From positions 372,001-436,000 of the forward strand of contig NZ_FNGW01000002.1 of assembly GCF_900103615.1 (NCBI RefSeq): 64,000 bases of DNA, in the 5' to 3' direction. Shown one piece after another: positions 1 to 8,242 of the stretch (the first letter of the stretch is position 1; the number at the start of each line of letters is the position of its first letter). The position numbers and the translations under genes were made by a program. Source of the DNA: Romboutsia lituseburensis DSM 797. Its GTDB lineage: Bacteria; Bacillota; Clostridia; Peptostreptococcales; Peptostreptococcaceae. The notes under the pieces are model-generated. The model saw only the letters and a list, made by a program, of their open reading frames with translations, had not been told where the DNA came from and did no database searches.

Positions 1-27
1 AACTATAAAAATGCTCTTAAATAATAC

Positions 28-60
28 AAATAAGCCTTCAAATTAAATGAAGGCTTATTT
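28..60. terminator. Intrinsic terminator hairpin
   Basis: The 13-bp arms AAATAAGCCTTCA and TGAAGGCTTATTT pair perfectly around a 7-nt loop. It probably ends a gene lying to the left of the window. The A-run and T-run at the stem ends would allow either direction. Confidence 0.75.
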
Positions 61-184
61 GTGCTTTAATTAAAATTTTTCTATAAATTATTTTTGTAAA
101 AACATTTTTTTTAATATATAATAAAAATAAATTAAACTTTTAATTTATATCGACATTTAATATTATATCATTCAAGGAGGACTT

Positions 185-721
185 ATGGTAAAGGAGACTC
201 ATGTAAAAGGTGGCTATGTCTTTGCACTTTTGTCTATTCCATTTTTAAATAATAATTTTTTAAAAGAATATGACATTATTTATAAGATAATACTACTATT
301 TATTTATATATATTTTTCATATCTAGGTTCTTTATTTCCAGATATAGATATGAGAGGTTCTTATATTAGTAAAAGATATCCTATTTTATATAAAAAACTA
401 GGATCAAAGTTTAAGCATAGAGGATTTACTCATAGTTTATTGTTTCTATCAATTTTAGTATATATTTGCAAAATTCTAATACTATCTAGTAATAATAATA
501 TTGTCTTTATTTGCTTATGTTCAGGATTTTTTTTAGGATATGTATCTCATTTATTTCTTGATTTTCTCACAAAAGAGGGTATAGAAATATTTTATCCTAT
601 TTCTATAAATTTTTCATTACTACCGATTAAAACAAATTCCAAAACAGAAAAGTTTTTGTGTAAATTTTTAAATTTCTTAGTTATATTTTTACTAGGATAT
701 AGATTTTATTTTATATTATAA
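185..721 (+). CDS. YdjM/DUF457-family membrane-bound metal-dependent hydrolase
   Basis: This 178-residue protein resembles the YdjM (LexA-regulated, DUF457) family of small membrane hydrolases, whose substrate is unknown. An early metal-site pattern SLFPDID (about residues 50-56) is followed by KHRGFTHS (about 77-84) and by HLFLDFLTKEG (about 126-136); these Asp/His clusters are the family signature. Several hydrophobic segments separate them, so the protein is likely embedded in the cytoplasmic membrane. An AAGGAGG site 5-6 nt before the ATG supports the start. It is a single-gene unit ended by a hairpin directly after the stop. Family assignment is fairly sure; the biochemical role is not known. 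Confidence 0.8.
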   Translation: MVKETHVKGGYVFALLSIPFLNNNFLKEYDIIYKIILLFIYIYFSYLGSLFPDIDMRGSYISKRYPILYKKLGSKFKHRGFTHSLLFLSILVYICKILILSSNNNIVFICLCSGFFLGYVSHLFLDFLTKEGIEIFYPISINFSLLPIKTNSKTEKFLCKFLNFLVIFLLGYRFYFIL

Positions 722-724
722 AAT

Positions 725-757
725 GGAAATATCTCAATTATAATTAGAGATATTTCC
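725..757. terminator. Bidirectional terminator between convergent genes
   Basis: The arms GGAAATATCTC and GAGATATTTCC form an 11-bp stem. It sits right after the stop of the plus-strand hydrolase gene and downstream of the minus-strand VTT gene, with A and T runs on either side. Confidence 0.75.
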
Positions 758-803
758 CTTTTATTACCCATGTAAATAGTTGATTCTATAATTAAATCAA
801 TTT

Positions 804-1409
804 TTATTCAACTATATCATTATAATGTTTTTCATTTTCTTTATGATTTTCTTGTAAACTTGAATTTACCTTACTACCTATTTTCCAAGATAAAAATACT
901 AGTAGTAAAAATAGTCCTATCTTTGTTGGACTACTAATAAACCCCTTTATATCACTGGCCGGATAACTAACTACTAAAAACATCACAAACTTTCCAGCTA
1001 GCATTGCAGGTGCAAAATTTATTAATTCTCTTTTGCAAAAAGCTGATGTTACTGTAACTAAAAAACTTGGTATAAAGGGGCAAGAATATGCAAAGAATAA
1101 TAATTTGAATCCTTGCTTATCCATCCATTTTATAGCCTTCTCAGTTTTTTCATTTCTCAATTTATTAAAAAACTTATTATCACTAAATTTACTAACTATA
1201 ATAAATAATAATAAAGTTCCTAATCCTGATCCTATCCAAGATAACACTAAACCTCCAAATAATCCAAGTAAAAGCGCATTTGCACCTACTATAGCAATTA
1301 GAGGTAATATTGGTAAAAAGCTTTCTATAAAACATGTAACTAAACCAACTAACATTGTAAGAAACCAATAATCTTTTGCAACATAATATAAGCCTTGAAT
1401 ATAATCCAT
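804..1409 (-). CDS. TVP38/TMEM64 (VTT/DedA-like) membrane protein
   Basis: A 201-residue integral membrane protein with the VTT (SNARE-associated, TVP38/TMEM64) fold. Visible features are an amphipathic N-terminal helix, the glycine-rich re-entrant stretch GGLVLSWIGSGLGTLLLF (about residues 52-69), a charged cytosolic segment (about 73-98), the conserved F.YSCPFIPSFLVTVTSA stretch (about 106-122) and two C-terminal membrane helices. Related bacterial proteins are proposed lipid scramblases or flippases. The start has an AAGGAG site. It lies downstream of the decarboxylase operon but about 100 nt away, so co-transcription is uncertain. Substrate cannot be read from the sequence. Confidence 0.8.
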   Translation of the reverse strand: MDYIQGLYYVAKDYWFLTMLVGLVTCFIESFLPILPLIAIVGANALLLGLFGGLVLSWIGSGLGTLLLFIIVSKFSDNKFFNKLRNEKTEKAIKWMDKQGFKLLFFAYSCPFIPSFLVTVTSAFCKRELINFAPAMLAGKFVMFLVVSYPASDIKGFISSPTKIGLFLLLVFLSWKIGSKVNSSLQENHKENEKHYNDIVE

Positions 1410-1513
1410 ACAAATGTCTCCTTAATATTTTTTCTAATTCAAGTATACATTATTTATCTTACAAAATTATTACATTTTCCTTACAATTTGTGCATAATTA
1501 TATATTTTTTTAT

Positions 1514-1927
1514 TTATTCTATACTTATTAATAATTCACCACTATTTACTGTAGATTTTTCAGATATATGTATATCTTTTATAACTCCATCAACAGGAGA
1601 TACAATTTCATTTTCCATTTTCATAGCCTCTAGTATAAGTAATATATCCCCTCTTGATACACTTTGATTTTTAGAGACATTTATTTTATTTACAACACCT
1701 GGCATAGGAGAAAATATATTCTCTTTTGAATTATTATCCATCTTATCTACTTTATCATTTGATTTTACATTAGTATTTGAATTTTCTATTTTACTTTTAA
1801 CTTGTTCATTTATTTTATTATTTTTATCTATAGGATCCATAGATTTAACTTTATTTGATTTTGTAACCTCTTCTACTTCTACTTCATAACAAATACCATT
1901 AACAGCAACATTATAAGTTTTTATCAT
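1514..1927 (-). CDS. Biotin carboxyl carrier subunit of a Na+-pumping-type decarboxylase
   Basis: This is a biotinyl carrier protein of 137 residues. The C-terminal lipoyl/biotinyl domain carries EAMKMEN, with the biotin-accepting lysine near residue 103, after a long Lys/Asn-rich linker (about residues 23-73) that lets the domain swing between active sites. The ATG at 1927 is chosen over one at 1948 because a GGGGGA site lies 8 nt before it. The start overlaps the preceding OadG-like gene by 17 nt, so the two are translationally linked. It corresponds to the gamma subunit (MmdC/GcdC) of decarboxylase pumps. The usual next gene, the membrane beta subunit, is missing here. Confidence 0.88.
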   Translation of the reverse strand: MIKTYNVAVNGICYEVEVEEVTKSNKVKSMDPIDKNNKINEQVKSKIENSNTNVKSNDKVDKMDNNSKENIFSPMPGVVNKINVSKNQSVSRGDILLILEAMKMENEIVSPVDGVIKDIHISEKSTVNSGELLISIE

Positions 1928-2354
1928 TGCTAAATCCCCCAATTCCATTATTCCAACTACTATAATTATTATTACTTCTGATTATTTTTCTAACTATTAT
2001 TTCACTATCTTCATTTTGTCTAAATTGATTTATACATGCTACTATAACTGCTACTACTTCATTTTGATTTATATCATTTTTTTCAAATGAATTTATATTT
2101 TTTTCATCTTTGTATTTATCATTTTTTAATTCTATTGTTTTCTCAATTGCTAAATGTTCTTTACTATCTCGTTTTTTATAAAATACGTTATACATTAAAC
2201 TAATAATTGCACTTATACACGCTAATATACAAAAAACTATTAACATTGATAAAATAGCTAAAAAAATACTACCAATCATTTTTTCTCCAAAAGATAAAGA
2301 AGCTATATCAAATTTTACTCCATTTATTATTTCATTTATATTCATAAACACCAC
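1911..2354 (-). CDS. OadG/MmdD-like small membrane subunit of decarboxylase
   Basis: A 147-residue protein with one membrane helix (about residues 25-55) followed by a charged, low-complexity linker and a short C-terminal tail. This is the layout of the OadG/MmdD (delta/gamma) subunit, which anchors the carboxyltransferase and biotin carrier to the membrane beta subunit in Na+-pumping decarboxylases. It begins 4 nt after the carboxyltransferase stop. The GTG at 2354 has AGGA 4 nt upstream; an ATG at 2345 is an alternative start. The C-terminal motif SRNNNYSSWNNG-like tail is Asn-rich. Assignment rests on topology and position more than on sequence identity. Confidence 0.75.
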   Translation of the reverse strand: MVFMNINEIINGVKFDIASLSFGEKMIGSIFLAILSMLIVFCILACISAIISLMYNVFYKKRDSKEHLAIEKTIELKNDKYKDEKNINSFEKNDINQNEVVAVIVACINQFRQNEDSEIIVRKIIRSNNNYSSWNNGIGGFSNDKNL

Positions 2355-2357
2355 ATC

Positions 2358-3905
2358 CTATAAAGGTATATTTCCATGTTTTTTAGGTATCGTTTGTTTT
2401 CTTTTATAACTCAACATATCTAATGCATCTGCTACTCTAATTCTTGTATATTTTGGCTCTATAACATCATCTATATAACCTCTTTCGGCAGCTTTGTATG
2501 GTGTCGCAAATTCATTTTTATATTCTTCTATTTTTTGAGTTCTAACTTTGTCTTTATCTTCAGCTTGTGAAATTTCTTTTTTAAATATTATATTTGCAGC
2601 TCCATCTGGTCCCATTACAGCTATTTGAGCGCTAGGAAGTGCTAAAACAATATCAGCTCCTTGGTGTTTAGATCCCATAGCTAAGTACGCTCCACCATAT
2701 GACTTTCTAACTATTATAGTTATTTTAGGTACAGTGGCTTCACTATAAGCATAAAGCATTTTCGCTCCATGTCTTATAATCCCACCATGTTCTTGACTTG
2801 TGCCTGGTAAAAAACCTGGCACATCCACAAATGTAATAATAGGAATATTAAATGCATCACATGTCCTAATAAATCTTGAAGATTTATCAGATGCATTTAT
2901 GTCTAAGCACCCTGCCATAAATTTAGGTTGATTCGCTACTATTCCTACCGTTTCTCCATTTACTCTTCCATATCCAACTAAAATATTTTTTGCAAATAAT
3001 TCATTAACTTCATAAAATTCATTATCATCTAACACTTCACAAATAATTTCTTTCATATCATAAGATTTATTAATATCTTCGGGTATTATATTTTCTATTG
3101 AGTCTGTTAATCTGTTAACTTCATCCTCTGTTTCTATTATTGGTGTCTTTTCCATATTATTTGATGGTAAATAACTTAAAATTTTCTTTATATTTTCTAT
3201 ACATTCTTCATCATCTTTACAAATAAAGTGAGATACACCAGAAACAGAATTATGTGTATAAGCACCACCTAAATTTTCGGCACTTATTTCTTCGCCTGTA
3301 ACTGTTTTAATAACTTGAGGACCTGTTATAAACATTTGACTACTACCTTCTACCATATATATATAGTCCATAAGAGCTGGAGAATAAACAGCCCCTCCTG
3401 CACATGGCCCCATTATTGCACATATTTGAGGTACAACTCCCGAAGCTTTAACATTTCTGAAAAATACATCTCCATATCCAGCTAATGCATCTACTCCCTC
3501 TTGTATTCTAGCGCCTCCAGAATCATTTAGGCCTACAATAGGAGCACCTACATCTACTGCCAAATCCATTATTTTTGATATTTTTTTAGCATGCATTTCT
3601 CCTAATGATCCACCTACAACCGTAAAATCTTGGGCATAAACATACACAAGTCTTCCATCTACTTTCCCATATCCTGTCACAACACCATCACTTAATATTT
3701 CTTGTTTTTCCATATTAAAGTTTGTACATCTATGTGTTATAAATCGATCTATCTCAACGAAAGAATTTTTATCAAATAGCAAGTCAATTCTTTCTCGTGC
3801 TGTTAACTTATTTAAGCTATGCTGCTTGTCTATTTTTTTCTCTCCTCCGCCCATCTTAATTTTTTTAGTCCTCTCTATTAAAATGTCAATTTTATCATTC
3901 TCCAT
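2358..3905 (-). CDS. mmdA: Acyl-CoA carboxyltransferase / methylmalonyl-CoA decarboxylase alpha subunit
   Basis: At 515 residues this has the normal length of a carboxyltransferase of the propionyl-CoA carboxylase beta / MmdA type. It holds two crotonase-like halves. The first has the oxyanion-hole motifs NDSGGARIQEG (about 127-137) and GPCAGGAVYSPA (about 166-177); the second has FVDVPGFLPGT and RKSYGGAYLAMGSK. The enzyme moves CO2 between an acyl-CoA and biotin. With the OadG-like and biotin-carrier genes directly behind it, it fits a decarboxylase (methylmalonyl-CoA or a related acyl-CoA). No beta subunit or biotin carboxylase gene is present in the window, so the direction of the reaction is open. 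A GGAGG site lies before the ATG. Confidence 0.85.
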   Translation of the reverse strand: MENDKIDILIERTKKIKMGGGEKKIDKQHSLNKLTARERIDLLFDKNSFVEIDRFITHRCTNFNMEKQEILSDGVVTGYGKVDGRLVYVYAQDFTVVGGSLGEMHAKKISKIMDLAVDVGAPIVGLNDSGGARIQEGVDALAGYGDVFFRNVKASGVVPQICAIMGPCAGGAVYSPALMDYIYMVEGSSQMFITGPQVIKTVTGEEISAENLGGAYTHNSVSGVSHFICKDDEECIENIKKILSYLPSNNMEKTPIIETEDEVNRLTDSIENIIPEDINKSYDMKEIICEVLDDNEFYEVNELFAKNILVGYGRVNGETVGIVANQPKFMAGCLDINASDKSSRFIRTCDAFNIPIITFVDVPGFLPGTSQEHGGIIRHGAKMLYAYSEATVPKITIIVRKSYGGAYLAMGSKHQGADIVLALPSAQIAVMGPDGAANIIFKKEISQAEDKDKVRTQKIEEYKNEFATPYKAAERGYIDDVIEPKYTRIRVADALDMLSYKRKQTIPKKHGNIPL

Positions 3906-4027
3906 AAAATTACCTCCAATAGTAGATATATAAATTCTCTTTCTTATATATGTTTATTACTTTTAACTCCATATATGATAAATTTTTATGCATAATTAAA
4001 ATTTTTATAAAAAACTTATACATAAAA

Positions 4028-4061
4028 AAAGCTAAAATAGCTTAACCGCCATTTTAGCTTT
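4028..4061. terminator. Terminator downstream of mscS-type gene
   Basis: The arms AAAGCTAAAAT and ATTTTAGCTTT enclose a 12-nt loop just after the stop of the minus-strand channel gene, with a T-run on the minus strand. Confidence 0.75.
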
Positions 4062-4068
4062 TTATCTC

Positions 4069-4971
4069 TTATTCTAATTTTAAGTCACTCTTTTTTAAAT
4101 GTAAATCCATTTGTGGATAAGGTATCGTAATTTTTTCTTCATCAAATTTTAATTTAACTTGTTCTAATAAATCAAAATGTATCGCCCAGTAGTCTTCAGA
4201 TTTACACCATACTCTAACTACAAAATCTACAGAGCTTGGACCATGTGCACTTACACCTATGAATGGAACTGGCTCTTTAATTATTAAACCATGCCTATTT
4301 ATTATATTAGTTAATACATTTTTTACATGAGACAAGTCATTTTCATACCCTACGCTAAACGTTAAGTCTACTCTTCGTTCTGATTTGGCTGAATAATTTA
4401 TTAAGCTTCCATTTGATAGTGTTCCATTTGGAATTAATATAAGCTTATTATCAATAGTTACTAATTGAGTATAAAATAATCCAATTTGCTCAACAGTACC
4501 TCCATATATACCTGCTTCTATATAGTCTCCAACTTTGAAAGGTCTAAGTAATAATATGATAAATCCACCTGCAAAGTTAGATAAACTACCTTGAAGTGCT
4601 AAACCTATAGCTACCCCTGCTGATGCAAAAATAGCTGCCATACCAGCTAGGTCAAATCCCCAGTATCCAAGGATAAATATAAAAAGTATTCCTTTTAATC
4701 CTCCAGATATTAGAGATTGTAAAAATCTTCTTAGTGTAACATCTACATCTCTCTTTTCTAAAATAATTATAAAATGTTTTATTATTTTTTTTATTAATTT
4801 TAGTCCTATAGATATTATTATCAATCCTATAAGCAACTTAACTCCACTTACCGTTGCCCACTCTATAAATTTGTCTGCCATAGTATCTAAATTCATACTA
4901 CTTAATTTTGATACTTCTTCTGAAAAGTTATTAGCCATGTCTTGTGCAACTTTTTCTGTTGTATTCGGCAT
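4069..4971 (-). CDS. MscS-family small-conductance mechanosensitive channel
   Basis: A 300-residue MscS-type channel. An amphipathic N-terminus is followed by a membrane helix (about 45-65), a second one (about 88-110) and the pore-lining TM3 with its Gly/Ala pattern, AAIFASAGVAIGLALQGSLSNFAGG (read as positions about 112-136). The beta domain follows (FKVGDYIEAGIYGGTVEQIG), and then the alpha/beta C-terminal domain ending near PYPQMDLH. It has three predicted membrane helices, like E. coli MscS. It would open under membrane tension and protect from hypo-osmotic shock. It is a single-gene unit, divergent from a DUF2179 membrane protein gene. Confidence 0.9.
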   Translation of the reverse strand: MPNTTEKVAQDMANNFSEEVSKLSSMNLDTMADKFIEWATVSGVKLLIGLIIISIGLKLIKKIIKHFIIILEKRDVDVTLRRFLQSLISGGLKGILFIFILGYWGFDLAGMAAIFASAGVAIGLALQGSLSNFAGGFIILLLRPFKVGDYIEAGIYGGTVEQIGLFYTQLVTIDNKLILIPNGTLSNGSLINYSAKSERRVDLTFSVGYENDLSHVKNVLTNIINRHGLIIKEPVPFIGVSAHGPSSVDFVVRVWCKSEDYWAIHFDLLEQVKLKFDEEKITIPYPQMDLHLKKSDLKLE

Positions 4972-5070
4972 ATTATCACCTCTATCTTTCCTTTATTATT
5001 CGATATTTTATTTGTTTATATTACACTATTTTCGATTTTATGTCTACTTTTCAAACTATTTGAATTATAT

Positions 5071-5091
5071 TTATAATCATTATGATTATAA
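5071..5091. promoter_or_regulatory. Perfect 10-1-10 inverted repeat, Fur/PerR-family-like box
   Basis: TTATAATCAT, one T, then ATGATTATAA lies between the divergent mscS-type gene (start 4971) and the DUF2179 gene (start 5137). The size and TAATNATTA character recall Fur-superfamily operators (7-1-7 type), but it is not an exact match to the Fur or PerR consensus. The target gene and the regulator are inferred only. Confidence 0.4.
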
Positions 5092-5136
5092 TTTTTTCAT
5101 ATGATGAGGTATCTTGTATAATAGGGGGTCATGTTA

Positions 5137-5658
5137 ATGTTATTAAAGGCATTGGCAATTTTTGTACTTCAACTTATTTATGTTCCACTTTTAACGTTAC
5201 GTACAACTTTAGTTGTTAAAGGTGAGAGAAATAAAGCATCTATAGCTGCTTTATTAGAAGCAATTATTTATATTTTTAGTTTGGGAATAGTTTTTTCAGA
5301 CTTAACCAATATATCTAATATAATATCCTATGTAATAGGATATGCTATTGGAGTTTATATTGGTGGTATAGTAGAATCTAAACTTGCAATAGGATATAGA
5401 ACAATCCATATTAGTTTAATGAGTAAAAACCAGTATTTAGTAAATAAATTACGTGAAAATAAATTTGGAGTTACGACCTTTATCGGCCATGGAATAAATG
5501 GAGAAGAAAGATATAGATTAGAAATATTAGCGCATAGAATCAGAGAATCAGAAGTTATTTCTATTGTTCAAAACGAAGAACCTAGTGCATTTATAGTATC
5601 TTATGATTTAACTCAATTTAAAGGAGGATATCTTTCTAGACATCTAAAAAACAACTAA
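5137..5658 (+). CDS. UPF0316-type membrane protein with C-terminal DUF2179 domain
   Basis: Three or four hydrophobic segments in the first 90 residues match the UPF0316/DUF5698 membrane domain (motif LRTTLVVKGERNKAS, about residues 20-34, and GYAIGVYIGGIVESKLAIGYR). A soluble DUF2179-type domain of about 80 residues follows, with FGVTTFIGHGINGEERYRLEI. The same C-terminal domain type is found in YitT proteins, one of which is encoded at 45135-46001. The ATG at 5137 is preferred to that at 5131 because the GGGGG ribosome site is 8 nt away from the former and only 2 nt from the latter. Function is unknown. Confidence 0.82.
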   Translation: MLLKALAIFVLQLIYVPLLTLRTTLVVKGERNKASIAALLEAIIYIFSLGIVFSDLTNISNIISYVIGYAIGVYIGGIVESKLAIGYRTIHISLMSKNQYLVNKLRENKFGVTTFIGHGINGEERYRLEILAHRIRESEVISIVQNEEPSAFIVSYDLTQFKGGYLSRHLKNN

Positions 5659-5664
5659 TATAAA

Positions 5665-5712
5665 AAATAGCTAAATATAAAAGTTTTATGTAGACCTTAT
5701 ATTTAGCTATTT
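5665..5712. terminator. Bidirectional terminator between convergent genes
   Basis: The 16-bp arms AAATAGCTAAATATAA and TTATATTTAGCTATTT enclose a 16-nt loop. It lies 7 nt past the plus-strand stop and 4 nt past the minus-strand stop of the phosphoesterase gene. Confidence 0.85.
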
Positions 5713-5715
5713 CTT

Positions 5716-6507
5716 TTATATTTTTAATTCAATCTCTACTCCAAAATGATCTGAAACAATATTTTTATTTTTACTGTTAAATATAACATTAGAACTTAAT
5801 ACTTCTATTTTTTTATTTGAAAAAATTATGTCTAGCCTCAAATCCTTTTTATTTTTATCCCAGCCTGCTATTTTTCCCTTTACAGTTATTCCATTATCTT
5901 TTTTTAAAGCTAAATTGTAAGTATCATAGAAACCCTTTTTAAGTATATATTCATATCCTTCATTTATAACGGTTGCACTATTATTAAAATCCCCCATAAT
6001 AAATGAATACCCATTTGTATCAATATCTTTTGCTAATGTATCAAATTGATGCGTAAAAGACTCCTCCTCATCTAAGTACCACCCTAAGTGACAGGAATAA
6101 ATGTTTATATCTTTATCATTATATGATGATTTTAATTTTACAATCTTTCTAGTTTTCCAATAATTAATATCTTCCGATTTAGATACAAAGAAACTTTTAA
6201 ATTCTTTTATAGGAAGCTTTGTCATTATACAAAGCCCCTCTTCATAGACATCATACCCAATATGAGAAATATCCCATATAAATTTGTAATCATTTACTCC
6301 TATGTTTTTTAACTCTTGATTTATTAATAATGCAAAATTATCTTCTTTTATATTATCATACACAACTTTTGATTTTATCAATTGACTCACTTCTTGAAGT
6401 GCTATTATATCATACTGTTTTTCTTTTATAACACTTGCTATATATTTGATTTTTTCTAACTGATTTTCCTCTTGCCAAGAATGACAATTAAGCGTTAATA
6501 GTTTCAA
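5716..6507 (-). CDS. Endonuclease/exonuclease/phosphatase-family protein
   Basis: A 263-residue single-domain member of the EEP superfamily (DNase I-like fold). Core motifs are LNCHSWQEEN at the N-terminus, IIALQEVSQ (metal-binding Glu, about residue 38), SCHLGWYLDEE, MGDFNN (about 171-176) and the C-terminal SDHFGV His motif. No signal peptide is seen, so it should act in the cytoplasm. It is the third gene of the maltose-type operon, 3 nt after the PTS stop, and could dephosphorylate a sugar phosphate or phosphodiester made there. That link is inference from position; the superfamily also includes nucleases and sphingomyelinases. Confidence 0.8.
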   Translation of the reverse strand: MKLLTLNCHSWQEENQLEKIKYIASVIKEKQYDIIALQEVSQLIKSKVVYDNIKEDNFALLINQELKNIGVNDYKFIWDISHIGYDVYEEGLCIMTKLPIKEFKSFFVSKSEDINYWKTRKIVKLKSSYNDKDINIYSCHLGWYLDEEESFTHQFDTLAKDIDTNGYSFIMGDFNNSATVINEGYEYILKKGFYDTYNLALKKDNGITVKGKIAGWDKNKKDLRLDIIFSNKKIEVLSSNVIFNSKNKNIVSDHFGVEIELKI

Positions 6508-6510
6508 TTT

Positions 6511-8163
6511 TTATGCTCCTAACATATCAAGTATATTCGATTTTAATACATCTGCTTTAGGTCCATATACAGCTTGAACCCCTTTATCTTTTAATATAAG
6601 ACCTAATGCACCTGCTTGTTTCCATTCATTTTCATTTGCTACTAATGACATATTTTTTACCGTAACTCTTAAACGAGTCATACATGCATCTACATCTTCT
6701 ATATTATCGGCTCCACCTAATAAGTTTATAATTTTTTCTGATAATTCATCCCCGGATACTTTTTTATCACTAGATGAAGGTGCTGAATCATCAATATAAT
6801 TGCCTTTACGCCCTGGAGTTGCTATATCAAATTTCTTTATTAAGAAATTGAATGTTACAAAGTTTAATACAAAGAATACAATACAAGATAAAATAAAGTT
6901 TATTAAATCCGCTGTTAATCCTGCTTTTATTAACATTGGTGTACGAGTTAAGAACTCTATAAAACCAAATGCATGAACTCTTAAGTTTATTATATCTGCA
7001 AGAGCAAATGCTAATCCTGTAAGTATTGCATATGCTACATATAGTATAGGTGATATAAACATAAACATAAACTCTATTGGTTCTGTAACTCCTGTTAAGA
7101 AACATGCAAGTAATGCAGATAAGAATATTGGTTTATAACTTTTTAACTTATCACTATCAACATTTTTATACATAGCCATCGATATCCCTGCAAGAGATGC
7201 AGTTGATAAGATAACTTGACCTGCTTTAAAACGTGCTGGTGTTATAGTATTTAATAGTTCATTGTAAGATGCCATGTCTCCAGCACCCTTAAAATTAATT
7301 AAATCTGCTATCCAAGCTAACCATAGTGGATCTTGACCTGCTACTACTGTACCTGCCGCTGCCCCTGTTGCTATCTGATATACACTCCCTAATTCAGTGT
7401 AATTCATTGGTACAGTTATCATATGATGAAGTCCAAAAGGTAGTAGTAATCTTTCAAGTGTTCCATACACAAATGGTGCTAACACTGGTGCTGTATCTCT
7501 AGATGTAGCAATCCACATACCAAAAGAGTTTAAAGCCCCTTGAACAAATGGCCAAACTATAGATAAAACTATAGCTGAAACTACAGAACCACCTATAACA
7601 ACAAAAGGTACAAAACGCTTTCCATTAAAAAATGCTAATGCTTGTGGTAATTTATCATAATTATAAAATTTGTTATATAAAACAGCCCCTAAAAATCCTG
7701 ATATTATACCTACAAATACTCCCATGTTAAGTGCTGGCGCTCCTAGTATGGAAGTAAAATAATCTTTAACTACAAGTTGTGCACCTGTTAAAGATGTTAC
7801 AGTTGCACTTGGATCTAATAACATATCTCCATTTACACCAAATATAGCTCCTGTTATACGATTTATTAATATAAATGCTATTAATGCTGCAAATGAACCC
7901 CCTGAGCGATCTTTAGCCCAAGATCCACCTATTGCAACTGCAAATAAAACATGTAGATTACCTATTATTCCCCATCCAATATCTTCTACTACTCTAGCTA
8001 TAGTCATTATAAGTTGTGCATCAGATGACATTCCTATTAGTTTACCGATTGATACCATTAATCCCGCAGCTGGCATAACTGCTATAACAACAAGCAAAGC
8101 TTTTCCAAATTTTTGCCAAAAATCAAATGATATTAATTTCTTCTTTTCTACTACTGTACCCAT
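6511..8163 (-). CDS. PTS EIICB transporter, glucose/maltose type
   Basis: A 550-residue EIICB permease of the glucose superfamily. The EIIC domain (about residues 1-430) has about ten membrane helices and the substrate-site region around TEPIEFMFMFISP. The EIIB domain follows a Ser/Asp-rich linker, with the phosphorylated cysteine near residue 494 in DACMTRLRV. No EIIA domain is attached, so a separate glucose-type EIIA is needed. Placement directly behind an alpha-glucosidase gene points to maltose or a related alpha-glucoside, which would enter as the 6'-phosphate or be split after dephosphorylation. A GGGAG site precedes the ATG. Confidence 0.9.
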   Translation of the reverse strand: MGTVVEKKKLISFDFWQKFGKALLVVIAVMPAAGLMVSIGKLIGMSSDAQLIMTIARVVEDIGWGIIGNLHVLFAVAIGGSWAKDRSGGSFAALIAFILINRITGAIFGVNGDMLLDPSATVTSLTGAQLVVKDYFTSILGAPALNMGVFVGIISGFLGAVLYNKFYNYDKLPQALAFFNGKRFVPFVVIGGSVVSAIVLSIVWPFVQGALNSFGMWIATSRDTAPVLAPFVYGTLERLLLPFGLHHMITVPMNYTELGSVYQIATGAAAGTVVAGQDPLWLAWIADLINFKGAGDMASYNELLNTITPARFKAGQVILSTASLAGISMAMYKNVDSDKLKSYKPIFLSALLACFLTGVTEPIEFMFMFISPILYVAYAILTGLAFALADIINLRVHAFGFIEFLTRTPMLIKAGLTADLINFILSCIVFFVLNFVTFNFLIKKFDIATPGRKGNYIDDSAPSSSDKKVSGDELSEKIINLLGGADNIEDVDACMTRLRVTVKNMSLVANENEWKQAGALGLILKDKGVQAVYGPKADVLKSNILDMLGA

Positions 8164-8210
8164 AATTTCTCCCTCTTTTCTAAATAGTTATCGATATAAA
8201 TCTTATTTTA

Positions 8211-8238
8211 ATTGTGCTAGTTAAATAACTAGCACAAT
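8211..8238. repeat. 28-bp inverted repeat between alpha-glucosidase and PTS genes
   Basis: ATTGTGCTAGTTA, two A, then TAACTAGCACAAT: 13-bp perfect arms in the 79-nt gap of the operon. The T-run behind it on the coding strand is weak, so it may be a partial terminator or mRNA-processing stop. The outer TTGTGC/GCACAA hexamers are the same as in the operator at 9919-9940. Confidence 0.55.
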
Positions 8239-8242
8239 ATTT

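Noticed and set aside
1033-1371. Open frame on the plus strand within the VTT membrane protein gene
   Set aside because: No ribosome site; the minus-strand protein has the clear family motifs.
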